NCBI GenBank assembly: GCA_028277405.1
Contig: JANQGH010000079.1
Location: forward strand, 53,352 to 117,351
Source: Alphaproteobacteria bacterium
GTDB taxonomy: Bacteria; Pseudomonadota; Alphaproteobacteria; DSM-16000; Inquilinaceae
Direction: 5' to 3'
Length of the DNA: 64,000 nucleotides
Position 1 is the stretch's first letter. Every line of letters begins with the position of its first letter. Both the position numbers and the translations under genes were made by a program. Positions 51,345 to 60,578 of the stretch are shown here, piece after piece. Under the pieces are notes generated by a model. The model made no database searches. It saw only the letters and a program-made list of their open reading frames with translations, and was not told the DNA's origin.

Positions 51345-52238
51345 ATGACCAACCATCCCTATGACGACACCGATGCGGGCCTGCCGCCGCTGCGGGCCGA
51401 CCGCCGCTATGCGACCGATCCCCAGCATCAGCCCTATGCCCAGCCATATTCACAACAGCAAACCCAGCCCGCGCCGCCATCCGCCGGCCATATCGAGGGC
51501 GTCGAGGCGACGCCCGGCGGCCTTGTGCGGGCGACATTGGCCTCCCTGGCCGCCGCCTTGGCCATTTTGATGGTGTTCTGGCTGCCCGCCGAATACGGCT
51601 TCGACCCGACGGGGCTGGGCCGCGTCATGGGGCTGACCCAGATGGGCGAGATCAAGCAGCAGCTCTATGCCGAGGCGGCGGAGGAGGACGCCGTTCTCGC
51701 CGCCCAGGCGGCCGCCGAACGGGTCTCTGTCGACCCCGCTCTGATCGTGAGGCTCGACAGGATGGAGGCCCAGCTTGCAAGCATCACCACCGTGCTGGGC
51801 ATCGCGCCGCTGCCTGCCCTGACGGCGGAAGCGGTGGCGCCGCCCCCCGAAGCTGCAGCGTCACCTGACGAAGCGCCAGCGCCCGTGGCGGCGGCGGCGG
51901 AACCGTCACCGGAACCGGTCTTGCCGGAATGGCGCGACGAGGTGAGCTATACGCTCGCCCCGACCGAAGGCATCGAAATCAAGCTGGTGATGACGGAAGG
52001 CGCCAGCGCCGCGTTCGAATGGACGGCCAACGGCTCGATCCTGAACCATGATACCCATGGCGATGGTGGCGACCGACGCATCACCTACGAGCAGGGGCGC
52101 GGCGTGCCTGGCCAGTCCGGAGAACTTGTCGCGGCGTTCGACGGCAATCACGGCTGGTTCTGGCGCAACCGCACCGATGCGCCGGTGACCTTCACCTTGC
52201 GCACGCGCGGCGACTATACCCGCATGGTCACACCCTGA
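51345..52238 (+). CDS. Membrane-anchored periplasmic protein of the metal operon
   Basis: A 297-residue protein from ATG at 51345. The N-terminal 55 residues are polar and rich in Gln/Pro/Tyr, one membrane span follows ('LASLAAALAILMVFWL'), then an Ala/Pro/Glu-rich linker, and a C-terminal beta-rich domain ('YTLAPTEGIEIKLVM...FEWTANG' to 'FTLRTRGDY') with His-containing 'NHDTHGDGG'. It resembles the 'transmembrane anchor protein' found beside HupE-like genes in alphaproteobacteria. Function unknown; a periplasmic metal-handling role is inferred. Confidence 0.7.
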   Translation: MTNHPYDDTDAGLPPLRADRRYATDPQHQPYAQPYSQQQTQPAPPSAGHIEGVEATPGGLVRATLASLAAALAILMVFWLPAEYGFDPTGLGRVMGLTQMGEIKQQLYAEAAEEDAVLAAQAAAERVSVDPALIVRLDRMEAQLASITTVLGIAPLPALTAEAVAPPPEAAASPDEAPAPVAAAAEPSPEPVLPEWRDEVSYTLAPTEGIEIKLVMTEGASAAFEWTANGSILNHDTHGDGGDRRITYEQGRGVPGQSGELVAAFDGNHGWFWRNRTDAPVTFTLRTRGDYTRMVTP

Positions 52239-52515
52239 CATGGGCGCCGCGCCGGCCACCGGGGGCTGGCGCGGCGATGTCGCGTCGTATCGTCGCCTGT
52301 TGGGAGTATTGACGGTTCTTCGTCCCCAGGTTGCGTCACATGATCCACAATGTCGCAATCAAGGTGCAGGGGCTTATGGGCAGGCATGCAGCATATGGCC
52401 TTGATTTATGGTGTGATTCTCGGGAATACGGTCACAACCCATTGGCGCGGCCGGGGTTGGCCGGGCTGACAAGGCAGATCGTCAGCGCAAATCGTCGGCA
52501 TCGTGGGGGGATCGG

Positions 52516-53310
52516 ATGACACAGCATCTCAGCCAGCAAAGATCGAAGACCGAGGGTATCGAAGACACCATGTCACGCACCGGCTTGGCGGCGCGCGTGG
52601 TGCAGCGGCTGGTCGACCGGGCGGAGGGCTTGAACGTCAAATACTCCGCCGTCGGCAACCCGCCGGTCTATGACAAGCGCGCCTTTCCGTGGGCGCGGGA
52701 GGTCGAGGCGGAATGGGAGCTGATTCGCGCGGAACTGGACCAGGTGCTGGTCCGCAAAGGGGACCTGCCGGCCTTCCACGAGATTGCCTCGGAGGTGCGC
52801 TCCATCTCCGACGACGACAACTGGAAGACGTTCCTCCTGTGCGGCTACGGACTTCGCAGCGAGGAGGCGATCCAGCAGTGCCCGGAAACCTGGCGCATCC
52901 TGCAAAAGATCCCGGGCCTGAAATCGGCGATGTTCTCCATCTTCGAACCGGGCAAGCATCTGGCGCCGCACCGGGGACCCTATAATGGCGTCTTGCGCTT
53001 TCATCTCGGCCTGATCGTGCCGGACGAGCCAGAGAAGGTCGGCATCCGCGTGGACGACCAGATCTGCCGCTGGCGGGAAGGCGAGGCGCTGATTTTCGAC
53101 GATGCTTTCGAGCATGAGGCGTGGAACCACTCCGACGGCGTGCGGGTCGTGCTGTTCGTCGATTTCGAAAAACCGACACGATTCCCGGCCAGCCTGACCA
53201 ACAAGTCGGTGTTGAAGCTGTCGATGTTCACCCCGTTCATCCAGGAAGGCTATAAGGCCCACAAGGCCTGGGAGAAGATGTTTTACGGCGCTGGCCAGCA
53301 CCATCGGTAG
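52516..53310 (+). CDS. Aspartyl/asparaginyl beta-hydroxylase-family enzyme (LpxO-like)
   Basis: A 264-residue Fe(II)/2-oxoglutarate oxygenase of the Asp_Arg_Hydrox group, preceded by GGGGGATC. Iron ligands: His152 in 'APHRGPYNG' and His200 in 'DAFEHEAWNH'; Arg210 ('GVRVVL') would bind 2-oxoglutarate. Within this group it is close to LpxO, which hydroxylates the lipid A acyl chain, and to fatty-acid or amino acid hydroxylases. Alternative start at 52570. It is a single gene. Confidence 0.85.
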   Translation: MTQHLSQQRSKTEGIEDTMSRTGLAARVVQRLVDRAEGLNVKYSAVGNPPVYDKRAFPWAREVEAEWELIRAELDQVLVRKGDLPAFHEIASEVRSISDDDNWKTFLLCGYGLRSEEAIQQCPETWRILQKIPGLKSAMFSIFEPGKHLAPHRGPYNGVLRFHLGLIVPDEPEKVGIRVDDQICRWREGEALIFDDAFEHEAWNHSDGVRVVLFVDFEKPTRFPASLTNKSVLKLSMFTPFIQEGYKAHKAWEKMFYGAGQHHR

Positions 53311-53454
53311 CAGACGTAGGCGCGTCGAAAACCGCCCTCGGCAAACCAACCGGTACTCGGCGCCAAGTGCGCCCAACATCGCGCCGTAGACCGACCCTCG
53401 AACGGGTCTGTTGATCCGAAGCATCCGCACCCAAACGCATCAGCGAATGGCAAC

Positions 53455-53483
53455 CGCCCGCTTGCAGATCCAGCGAGCGGGCG
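53455..53483. terminator. Hairpin after the hydroxylase gene
   Basis: A GC-rich stem (GCCCGCTTGC pairing GCGAGCGGGC with one G-T pair, and further CAAC/GTTG outside), loop AGATCCA. There is no T run, so it may be a bidirectional or transcript-stabilising hairpin and not a classic terminator. Confidence 0.5.
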
Positions 53484-53542
53484 TTGCCGGTTTGGGCACA
53501 AGCGCACCCGGCGGCTCGTCATGGCTTGCGGTCGAGGTTCAT

Positions 53543-53569
53543 TAAAGATATTATCTAAGATATCAGATA
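53543..53569. promoter_or_regulatory. GntR operator copy A, before first TTT binding protein
   Basis: TAAAGATA, seven bases, AGATATCAGATA. The same two blocks at the same 15-base register recur at 57564-57590, and the core TGAGATATCA/TAAGATATCA also at 63244. It lies 20 bases before the gene start, in a position to block the promoter. The GntR protein encoded at 55641 is the likely binder. Confidence 0.65.
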
Positions 53570-53589
53570 CGATATAAGGGAGGGATGCA

Positions 53590-54540
53590 GTGAAGAACGC
53601 TGCTAGTCTGATCGGAATTGTAATCGGCACCTCTTTGCTGGCTGTGGCGGCCAGCGGGCAGGGGTATCCGGAACACAGCATCACCATGGTCGTGCCGTTC
53701 GCCGCCGGCGGGGGCACCGACACGGTTGCCAGGCTGGCGGTTCCGGGGCTTGAGGCGGAGCTGGGTGAGACCATCGTGGTGCAGAACATCGCGGGCGCCG
53801 GAGGTACCATCGGGGCGACCGAACTGGCCGCGTCCGATCCCGACGGCTACACAATCGGGTTCATGCCGATTGGCACCATGACCACCCAGCCGCATCTGCG
53901 CGACGTCGCCTATGGCGCGGAGTCGTGGGAGCCGATCTGTCGCCTGGTCGATGATCCGATGTCCGTGCTCGTAGCGCCGGATTCCGGATACGAGACCCTC
54001 GACGATCTGATCGCGGCGGCATCGAATGGCGGTCAGCTTCGCTCGGCCGGTCCGCCGCCCGGCTCGCTGCCCCATATCGGCCAGGCCGCGCTGGCCAACG
54101 CCTACGGGCTCGATCTTCGCTATGTCCCGCACGAGGGCGGCTCGGCGGTCGCCCGATCCCTGCTTGGCGGCCAGGTCGATGTCTTCGTCGATCTCGCCGG
54201 CAACGCGACCAAGTTCGGCCTGGTCAATCTGGCGCTGCTCGGCGGTGACGAGCGGCATCCGCAGTTTCCCGACCTGCCGACCACCATGGAGCTTGGCGGG
54301 CACGAGTTGAACTACTCCATCTGGTTCGGCATGTTCGCGCCGGCCGGCACGCCGGACGCGGTGATGGAGGTGCTTGCGGGCGCCTGTGAGCGGCTGTCCA
54401 GCTCGCCGGAATACCTTGAGACCATGGAGGAGGCCGACCGCTGGGTCGCCTATCTGGGCCGCGAGGACTTCAACGCGTTCTTCCAGCAGCAGTTCGCCAA
54501 CAACGGATCGCTGCTGCAGGCCATCGGTATGTCGCAATAG
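53590..54540 (+). CDS. Tripartite tricarboxylate transporter binding protein (TctC/Bug), copy 1
   Basis: A 316-residue periplasmic protein with a signal peptide and GTG start (ribosome site AAGGGAGGG). Bug-family landmarks: 'YPEHSITMVVPFAAGGGTDTVARL' (the glycine-rich ligand turn), 'GAGGTIGATELA', 'YVPHEGGSAVARSLLGGQVDV' and 'VMEVLAGACE'. It binds an organic or sugar acid for TctA/TctB. A paralogue is encoded at 60579. A hairpin and then the lactonase gene follow. Confidence 0.92.
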   Translation: MKNAASLIGIVIGTSLLAVAASGQGYPEHSITMVVPFAAGGGTDTVARLAVPGLEAELGETIVVQNIAGAGGTIGATELAASDPDGYTIGFMPIGTMTTQPHLRDVAYGAESWEPICRLVDDPMSVLVAPDSGYETLDDLIAAASNGGQLRSAGPPPGSLPHIGQAALANAYGLDLRYVPHEGGSAVARSLLGGQVDVFVDLAGNATKFGLVNLALLGGDERHPQFPDLPTTMELGGHELNYSIWFGMFAPAGTPDAVMEVLAGACERLSSSPEYLETMEEADRWVAYLGREDFNAFFQQQFANNGSLLQAIGMSQ

Positions 54541-54563
54541 GGGCGCTGCCGGGTCCATACTGA

Positions 54564-54587
54564 ACGGGCCGGTTCCGACCGGCCCGT
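54564..54587. terminator. Hairpin between TctC copy 1 and lactonase gene
   Basis: Perfect ten-base stem ACGGGCCGGT/ACCGGCCCGT with TCCG tetraloop, 23 bases after the stop. No T run. Probably limits read-through or protects the binding-protein message. Confidence 0.65.
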
Positions 54588-54615
54588 CATCTTGCCAGCA
54601 AGGAGGTGCCAACCC

Positions 54616-55644
54616 GTGTCCGCCCCGCGCTACATGGCCTATGTGTCCTGCCTGAAGGGGGCCCGGATCGAGGCCTTTGCCTTTGCGACCGGCAACGGAC
54701 CGCTTGCCCATGTCCAGACGGTTGAGCTGAGCGGTAAGGGTCTGCCGCTCGCCCCATCGCCTGATGGACGGCATCTCTATGCATCGGTGATCGGCGAGCG
54801 TGACGCTGCGGAAGAGGACCGCATCGACGCCTTCGAGATCGACCGGATGACCGGGACGTTGGTGCCCTTGTCGTCGACCGTGATCGTGGCCCGCATGGCG
54901 CATATTCGGGTCGACCGGACCGGCGGCTTCCTGCTGGGCGCCTCGTTCCCATCGAGCCTGATCGCGGTCTATCCGATTGGCGACCGTGGCCATGTCGCGG
55001 CCGAGCCGAGCTTCGTCATGCCGACGCCGAGCAAGGCGCACCAGATCCTTACCGACCCGTCGAACCGCTTTGCCTTTGTGCCCAACCTCGGGGCGGATCT
55101 GGTCATGCAGCTCGTCTTCGATGACAAGACGGGCACGTTTCGCGAGAACGCGCCGCCGGCGCTGCAGTTTCAGCCCGGCGCCGGCTGCCGCCATGTCGCC
55201 TATCACCCAAATCGGCGCTACGTCTATTTGCTGAACGAGCTGGATGGCTCGCTGATCGTGCTCAGGCTGGACCCCGCGACCGGCACCTTGTCGGAGATCG
55301 CCCGCGACACGATCTTGCAGCCCGATCTCGACGGCTCGCCCTGGGGCGCGCAGATCCATGTCTCGCCGGATGGTCGGCACCTGTTCGCCAGCGAACGTCG
55401 CGGCGCCACCCTGGCTGTCTGGGACATCGCGGGGGCCTCGGGCCAGGTCTCGAACCGCCGTATCGTCGAGACGGGTGCCAATCCGCGCTGTTTCGATATC
55501 TCGCCGGACGGCCGGCACTTGGTGCTCGGCGCCATGGGTGAGGATCGGATCGATGTCTACGACATCACCGGCGAGGTGCCTGAGAAAATCGCCGACTACC
55601 CGACCGGACCGGAACCCGGCTGGGTCGAGATCGTGCGCCTTTAG
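54616..55644 (+). CDS. Lactonase, 6-phosphogluconolactonase-type propeller
   Basis: A 342-residue seven-bladed propeller protein from GTG at 54616, nine bases after AGGAGG. Repeats such as 'SPDGRHLYASV', 'DPSNRFAFVPNLGADLVMQLVFD', 'HPNRRYVYLLNELDGSLIVLRLD' and 'SPDGRHLFASERR' are blades typical of the lactonase family that open sugar lactones. In this cluster it would supply the sugar acid that the enolase-superfamily enzyme dehydrates. Its end overlaps the convergent GntR stop by four bases. Confidence 0.88.
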   Translation: MSAPRYMAYVSCLKGARIEAFAFATGNGPLAHVQTVELSGKGLPLAPSPDGRHLYASVIGERDAAEEDRIDAFEIDRMTGTLVPLSSTVIVARMAHIRVDRTGGFLLGASFPSSLIAVYPIGDRGHVAAEPSFVMPTPSKAHQILTDPSNRFAFVPNLGADLVMQLVFDDKTGTFRENAPPALQFQPGAGCRHVAYHPNRRYVYLLNELDGSLIVLRLDPATGTLSEIARDTILQPDLDGSPWGAQIHVSPDGRHLFASERRGATLAVWDIAGASGQVSNRRIVETGANPRCFDISPDGRHLVLGAMGEDRIDVYDITGEVPEKIADYPTGPEPGWVEIVRL

Positions 55645-56336
55645 GACGTGCCGTAGATCGGTATCGCCCGGCGGAAGACGCCGTCGAGATGCGCCTCCAG
55701 CGCGGCCCGCGCCGCCTTGGGATCGCGGTCCTTCAGCGCTTCGATGATCGCGAGATGCTCTTCGATCGCGGGCAGCTCGAACACCCGGTCGTTGGCGAAG
55801 ATGTTCAGCCGGAAGATCCGCACATGCTCGGTCGCCAATTGAAAGGCATGGCTGAGGATGGTGTTGTCGAGAAACGCCATCATCGTGTCGTGCAACAGGA
55901 AATCGACCCGGTTCTTCTCCCGAAAGATCGCGTCGTCATGGCGGTCGGTCGCGCCGAACTCTTCCTTGAACTCCCTGGTCTGCCTTTCAAGGTCGGCAAT
56001 CGCCTCGTCCGGGCCGTGGGCGGCAAACTGCGCGGCCGCCTCGCCCTCGATCAGCTTGCGCGCCTCGATCGCCTTGGCGAAGTCTTCCTTCTCGATCCGG
56101 ATGATCCGAATGCCCCGCTTGGGCAGCAGGGTGGCGATGCCTTCGCTTTCCAGCGACTTTAGCGCCTCGCGGACGGGGCCGAGCGGCACGCCCAGCAGCT
56201 CAACGATCTCGCGTTGTGACAGAAAGTCCCCCGGTTTGATGCGGCCTGAAAACAGCGCTTCCTTGAACCGCCGATAGGCGACCTGGCGCAGGCTGATCTG
56301 GGCAGTGTCTTTGGCGGCCTTGCTCTCCATGAACAT
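55641..56336 (-). CDS. GntR-family regulator (FCD) of the sugar-acid cluster
   Basis: A 231-residue regulator: winged helix 'LSQREIVELLGVPLGPVREALKSLESEGIATLLPKRGIRI' pattern at about residues 38-77, FCD domain with 'RQTREFKEEFGATDRHDDAIFREKNRVDFLLHDTMMAFLDN'. It lies after the enolase-superfamily gene on the same strand (27 bases apart). The shared operator motif at three promoters of the cluster makes it the probable repressor. Confidence 0.9.
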   Translation of the reverse strand: MFMESKAAKDTAQISLRQVAYRRFKEALFSGRIKPGDFLSQREIVELLGVPLGPVREALKSLESEGIATLLPKRGIRIIRIEKEDFAKAIEARKLIEGEAAAQFAAHGPDEAIADLERQTREFKEEFGATDRHDDAIFREKNRVDFLLHDTMMAFLDNTILSHAFQLATEHVRIFRLNIFANDRVFELPAIEEHLAIIEALKDRDPKAARAALEAHLDGVFRRAIPIYGTS

Positions 56337-56363
56337 CCTGGCTTTATTCGCGTTGTTGGCAGT

Positions 56364-57509
56364 CTAGGCTGCGCGAGGGGTGAAGGTAAGATCTCTGTAA
56401 CGGTCGAGTTCGTGGGGCAGCGGTGGCGCTGTCAGCCCCGGATCGGTTGGAAGGGCGACCGATCCGTCGAGGATCTTGAGCACGGGGCCACTGAGGTCGG
56501 TGCGCAGCGCGTTGCGGTTGACATCCATCTCGCAGGTGCTGCTGGCGCCGATGATGACGGAGACCGTCAGCGCGGCGACCTGTCCCACCGATGTGCCCAT
56601 GAAGTGGGGCCACAGAGCGACGCCGCCGGGTAGGGATGCGGCAAGGTCCAGCGCACCGCTCAACCCGCCCCACTTGGCGACATCGGGCTGCACGATGCCC
56701 AGGCCCGCATCGATCAGGCGGCTGAATTCCTCCTGCCCGTAAAGGTTCTCGCCACCGGCGATCGGCGGTCCGATCCGGGCCAGCGCTTCCCATTCGGCCA
56801 GCGGACGGTCGGCGGGAATGGGCTCCTCGACGAACGCAGGGTCAAACTCAGCGATGGCGCGAATGATGCGGCTGGCGGTCTGCACATCCCAGGTTTGATT
56901 AGGATCGACCGCAAACCATGCCCCGTCGGGAAGCATGTCGGCGACGCGGCTGACAAAGGCAATGTCGCGATCCTCGCCAAAGCCGAGTTTCAGCTTGAAC
57001 AGCGTTTCGCCCGCCTTCCAGTGCCGGTCGACCATCGCGTCGGCATCTTCGGGGTTGATCGAGCTGGCATAGACCCGCGCAAACGGGTGTTCGACCCCGA
57101 AATGCTCCACCGCGTTGCGTCCGGCGGCCCGCAGCACAAGGTCCCAAAGCGCCAGGTCGAGGCCAGCCAGCAGGTGTTCAAAGACCTGCAACTGGCCGAT
57201 ATGAAGGAAATAGGTACGCAACGATGCGCGCAAACTCTGCCCGATTTCCCTGGGGTCGCTAAAACTCTGCCCTGTCAGCCGTGGCCCGATGATGTCCTCG
57301 ACCAGATGCGCCTTGTGCAGGTTTGCGCGCGGCGGAAAGTTCGCCCAGATCTCGCCCCAGCCATAGGCGCCCTGATCGTCCTCGACACGCATGAGCAGGG
57401 CCGGACGCTCCTGCATGAGCCCGAGCGCCATTTTGGGGCTGACCCCGCCCCTTGCGCGCAGCGGAACCACGGCAACCTTGGCGATCGTGAGACTGGGTAA
57501 GTCGCGCAC
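56364..57509 (-). CDS. Enolase-superfamily (mandelate racemase/muconate lactonizing) sugar-acid dehydratase
   Basis: A 381-residue enzyme with a GTG start (later start possible). The N-terminal capping domain is followed by the barrel with 'FKLKLGFG' (K-x-K base), metal ligands Asp in 'VDPNQTW', Glu in 'FVEEPI' and Glu in 'IAGGENL', the 'VQPDVAKWGG' strand and His in 'WPHFMG'. This set fits MR-type acid-sugar dehydratases. It is divergent from tctB with one operator site between. It should make a 2-keto-3-deoxy acid. Confidence 0.9.
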   Translation of the reverse strand: MRDLPSLTIAKVAVVPLRARGGVSPKMALGLMQERPALLMRVEDDQGAYGWGEIWANFPPRANLHKAHLVEDIIGPRLTGQSFSDPREIGQSLRASLRTYFLHIGQLQVFEHLLAGLDLALWDLVLRAAGRNAVEHFGVEHPFARVYASSINPEDADAMVDRHWKAGETLFKLKLGFGEDRDIAFVSRVADMLPDGAWFAVDPNQTWDVQTASRIIRAIAEFDPAFVEEPIPADRPLAEWEALARIGPPIAGGENLYGQEEFSRLIDAGLGIVQPDVAKWGGLSGALDLAASLPGGVALWPHFMGTSVGQVAALTVSVIIGASSTCEMDVNRNALRTDLSGPVLKILDGSVALPTDPGLTAPPLPHELDRYRDLTFTPRAA

Positions 57510-57563
57510 CGGCGGATCTTCACCGTAACGTCAACACTGGCGTCATTGACAGGCTTCAGGCAA

Positions 57564-57590
57564 TAAAGATACCATGTGAGATATCAGATA
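57564..57590. promoter_or_regulatory. GntR operator copy B, divergent dehydratase/tctB promoter
   Basis: TAAAGATA then AGATATCAGATA, at the same register as at 53543. It sits in the 113-base gap between the dehydratase-GntR operon and the tctB operon, 32 bases before tctB. Confidence 0.65.
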
Positions 57591-57622
57591 GTAAAGAAGC
57601 GCGTAAGCGACGGGGGAGGATC

Positions 57623-58087
57623 ATGGCGCTGAGCGGGCAGGGGCGGGCCGATGTCATCTACGGCGCCGTGGCGGCAATGGGCGGAACCGCCATGTTCGCC
57701 CACACTTTTTCCGATCGCTACAGCAACGAGTTCCTGTTCGGCGACGTGTCCACCACATTCGTCCCGCGCATCTTGCTCGGTCTGATCGTCCTGCTATCAC
57801 TCGGCCTCGTCGTCAAAGGCCTGCGGGACCGGGACGGGGGGAAACTGCCGGCGGTCGCGATCGGGCGCGTCGCCCTGGTGTTCGGCGCCTGCGTGCTGTC
57901 GATCGCCGGGGTTTGGTTCATCGGCTATCTGATCGCCATGCCGATCGGGGTGTTTCTGGTCGGCTGGGCCTTCGGCTACCCGAACAAGCTGGTGCTGTTG
58001 GTCACGGCAATCGTCGCGCCGCTGCTGACCTGGCTCGTGCTGGCGGAATTCGCGCAAGTGTCGTTCCCCAACGGCCAGGTCTTCTGA
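57623..58087 (+). CDS. TTT transporter small membrane protein (TctB)
   Basis: A 154-residue protein with four hydrophobic segments and the TctB layout: 'FPRIL' style start ('TFVPRILLGLIVLLSLGLVVKGL'), then two pairs of spans ending 'LLTWLVLAEFAQVSFPNG'. It acts with TctA in the membrane to import the ligand of the TctC proteins. TctA begins ten bases later. Confidence 0.9.
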   Translation: MALSGQGRADVIYGAVAAMGGTAMFAHTFSDRYSNEFLFGDVSTTFVPRILLGLIVLLSLGLVVKGLRDRDGGKLPAVAIGRVALVFGACVLSIAGVWFIGYLIAMPIGVFLVGWAFGYPNKLVLLVTAIVAPLLTWLVLAEFAQVSFPNGQVF

Positions 58088-58097
58088 GCGCGGTCCG

Positions 58098-59597
58098 ATG
58101 CTTGAATTCGTCCCCGGCGCGTTCTCCTCTGCCTTCACCTTCTCGATCCTGCTGTGCCTGGCGATCGGCACGGTCGCGGGCATCATCATCGGCGCCCTGC
58201 CGGGGCTCGGAACGGTTCTCGGTCTCGTCATGGCCTTGCCGTTCACCTATGTGCTGGAGCCCGGGCCGGCCATCGCCCTTCTGCTCGCGATCTATGTCAG
58301 TTCGATCTATGGCGGCTCGATTTCGGCGATCCTGATCAATGTTCCCGGCACGCCGCAATCGGCTGCCTCGGTGTTCGACGGCTACCCGATGGCGCAGCGG
58401 GGCGATGGCGCGCTGGCGCTGGGCTGGGCGACGATCGCCTCGTTCGTGGGCGGTGTCTTTTCGCTGGTCATCCTGGTCATGCTCGCCCCGCAACTGGCGC
58501 GGTTCGCGCTCAATTTCGGGCCGATCGAGACCTTCGCGCTGATCGTCTTTGCGCTGACCACCATTGCCTGGGTGTCGTCCGGCGAAATGCTGAAAGGGCT
58601 GCTGGCGGCCTGCATCGGCCTGTTCCTGGCCACCGTCGGGCCGGACGCCATGACCGGTCAGGTACGGTTTCATTTCGACAATCTGTTCTTGTCCGCCGGT
58701 CTGACGGTGATCCCGCTGCTGATCGGCTTCTTTGCCGTCTCCGAGATCCTGTACCAGGCGGCGTACTTGAAGGACGTGAAGCTGCCGGCCGTCACCTCCG
58801 GCGGGTTCAAGGTGCCGCCCTGGTCGGCCTGGAAACCGCGCATCGTGACCCTGCTGCGAAGCTGCGGCATCGGCAGTTTCATCGGTGTCTTGCCGGGCAC
58901 CGGCGCGACGGCCGCTGTGTTCGTCAGCTATGCGGACGCCAAGCGCCGCGCGCCCAACCCGGAGGATTTCGGCAAGGGCGAACCCAGCGGCCTGATCGCG
59001 TCGGAAAGCGCCAACAACGCCGTGTCCGGCGGGGCCATGGTGCCGATGATGGCGCTCGGCATCCCGGGCGACGGCGGCACGGTCGTGCTGCTGGGTGCCC
59101 TCACCATCCACAACGTGATCCCCGGCGTCCGGCTGTTTTCCACCCAGCCCGACCTGGTCACCCTGATCTTCGTGCTGTTGCTGCTCGCCAACATCTTCAT
59201 GCTGATGATCGGCGCCTTCGGGGCCAACGTCTTCAGCCGCATGCTGAAAATCCCCACCACGCTGTTGATGCCGCTCGTCTTCATGATGTCGGTGGTCGGT
59301 GCCTACGCCATCCGGTCGAACCCGGTCGATATTATCGTGATCGCCGTCTTTGGGCTGATCGGCTTCCTGTTGAGGATGAACAAGTTCCCGCCGGCGCCGA
59401 TCATCATCGGCTTCGTGCTCGGCGTGCCGCTGGAGATGTCGTTCCGCCAGGGCCTCATCCTGACCGACATGAATGTGTTGCTGTTCTTCGAGAGCCCGAT
59501 CGCATTGGTGCTGTTCATCATTACCGCGCTGATCGTGCTGGGGCAGTTCGGCGCGTTCAAAGCGCTGTCCCGTGCCGTCGGCCGTGGGAAGGGTTGA
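58098..59597 (+). CDS. TTT transporter large permease (TctA)
   Basis: A 499-residue membrane protein with about 12 hydrophobic segments. Family motifs 'GALPGLGTVLGLVMALPFTYVLEPGPAIALLLAIYVSSIYGGSISAILINVPGTP' region (near residues 30-85) and 'VLPGTGATAAVFVSYADAKR', 'AIVASESANNAVSGGAMVPMMALGIPGDG' (the second PGT/PG repeat) are plain. It is driven by the proton or sodium gradient. Confidence 0.95.
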   Translation: MLEFVPGAFSSAFTFSILLCLAIGTVAGIIIGALPGLGTVLGLVMALPFTYVLEPGPAIALLLAIYVSSIYGGSISAILINVPGTPQSAASVFDGYPMAQRGDGALALGWATIASFVGGVFSLVILVMLAPQLARFALNFGPIETFALIVFALTTIAWVSSGEMLKGLLAACIGLFLATVGPDAMTGQVRFHFDNLFLSAGLTVIPLLIGFFAVSEILYQAAYLKDVKLPAVTSGGFKVPPWSAWKPRIVTLLRSCGIGSFIGVLPGTGATAAVFVSYADAKRRAPNPEDFGKGEPSGLIASESANNAVSGGAMVPMMALGIPGDGGTVVLLGALTIHNVIPGVRLFSTQPDLVTLIFVLLLLANIFMLMIGAFGANVFSRMLKIPTTLLMPLVFMMSVVGAYAIRSNPVDIIVIAVFGLIGFLLRMNKFPPAPIIIGFVLGVPLEMSFRQGLILTDMNVLLFFESPIALVLFIITALIVLGQFGAFKALSRAVGRGKG

Positions 59598-59600
59598 GCG

Positions 59601-60560
59601 TTGGAACGTATCGTCTTCCTCGATGCGGGCACGATCGGCCCCGGTGTGATGATACGGCCGCCGGCCTTCGACCATGACTGGCAGAGCCACCAGCAAACCG
59701 CGCCGGGCGAAACGGCCGGACGGCTTCGCGCGGCCACGATCGGGATCACCAACAAGGTCCGCATAGGCGCCGATGAACTGGCCGCGTCGCCTCGCCTGAG
59801 CCTTATCGCTGTGGCGGCCACCGGCTACGACGTCATCGATCTGGACGCCTGTCGGGCCCGCGGCGTGGCCGTGTCGAACATTCGTGGCTATGCTGTGAAC
59901 ACGGTACCGGAACACACCTTTGCCCTGATCACCGGCCTGCGGCGGAACCTGGTTGAGTATCGCGACCAGGTGCTTGACGGCGCGTGGCTGCGCGCGAACC
60001 AGTTCTGTTTCTTCAATCGCCCCATCTGGGACCTGTCCGGCTCGACGCTGGGCATCATCGGCGCCGGTGCCATCGGCCAGGCCGTCGGGCGGGTCGGCCG
60101 CGGCTTCGGCATGCAGGTCATCTATCACGACAAGTACGCCCCCCAAGCGCCGGAAACCGGACCCTTGGTCGACCTGTCGGACCTGCGGGACCGCGCCGAT
60201 GTCGTGACGCTGCATTGCCCGCTGACCCCCGAAACCCGCAACATCATCGATGCGGATTTCCTCGCCGGCATGAAAAGAACCGCGATCTTGATCAACACCG
60301 CGCGCGGCGGACTGATCGACGAGCCGGCGCTGGATGCGGCGATCCGGAAAGGCGAAATCGCCGGCGCCGGCATCGACGTGACGGAAACCGAACCGCCCGG
60401 CCTCGACAGCGCGATCATGGACCTCGCCAAACTGCCGAACGTCATCCTGACGCCCCATGTCGCCTGGGCCAGCGTGGGTGCCATGCAGACGCTGGTCGAT
60501 CAGCTCATCGATAACATCGAGGCCTTTGTGGCCGGCACCCCGACGAACCTTGTCACCTGA
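59601..60560 (+). CDS. D-2-hydroxyacid dehydrogenase
   Basis: A 319-residue NAD(P)-dependent dehydrogenase, with a TTG start taken three bases after the TctA stop. Rossmann motif 'LGIIGAGAIGQAVGR' (about residues 149-163), then catalytic Arg in 'NTARGG', Glu in 'VTETEPP' and His in 'TPHVAWAS'. It would reduce a keto acid to a hydroxyacid or the reverse. It is between the transporter genes and the second TctC; substrate may be the sugar-derived acid. Confidence 0.9.
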   Translation: MERIVFLDAGTIGPGVMIRPPAFDHDWQSHQQTAPGETAGRLRAATIGITNKVRIGADELAASPRLSLIAVAATGYDVIDLDACRARGVAVSNIRGYAVNTVPEHTFALITGLRRNLVEYRDQVLDGAWLRANQFCFFNRPIWDLSGSTLGIIGAGAIGQAVGRVGRGFGMQVIYHDKYAPQAPETGPLVDLSDLRDRADVVTLHCPLTPETRNIIDADFLAGMKRTAILINTARGGLIDEPALDAAIRKGEIAGAGIDVTETEPPGLDSAIMDLAKLPNVILTPHVAWASVGAMQTLVDQLIDNIEAFVAGTPTNLVT

Positions 60561-60578
60561 CTAAAAGGGAGGAAAACC

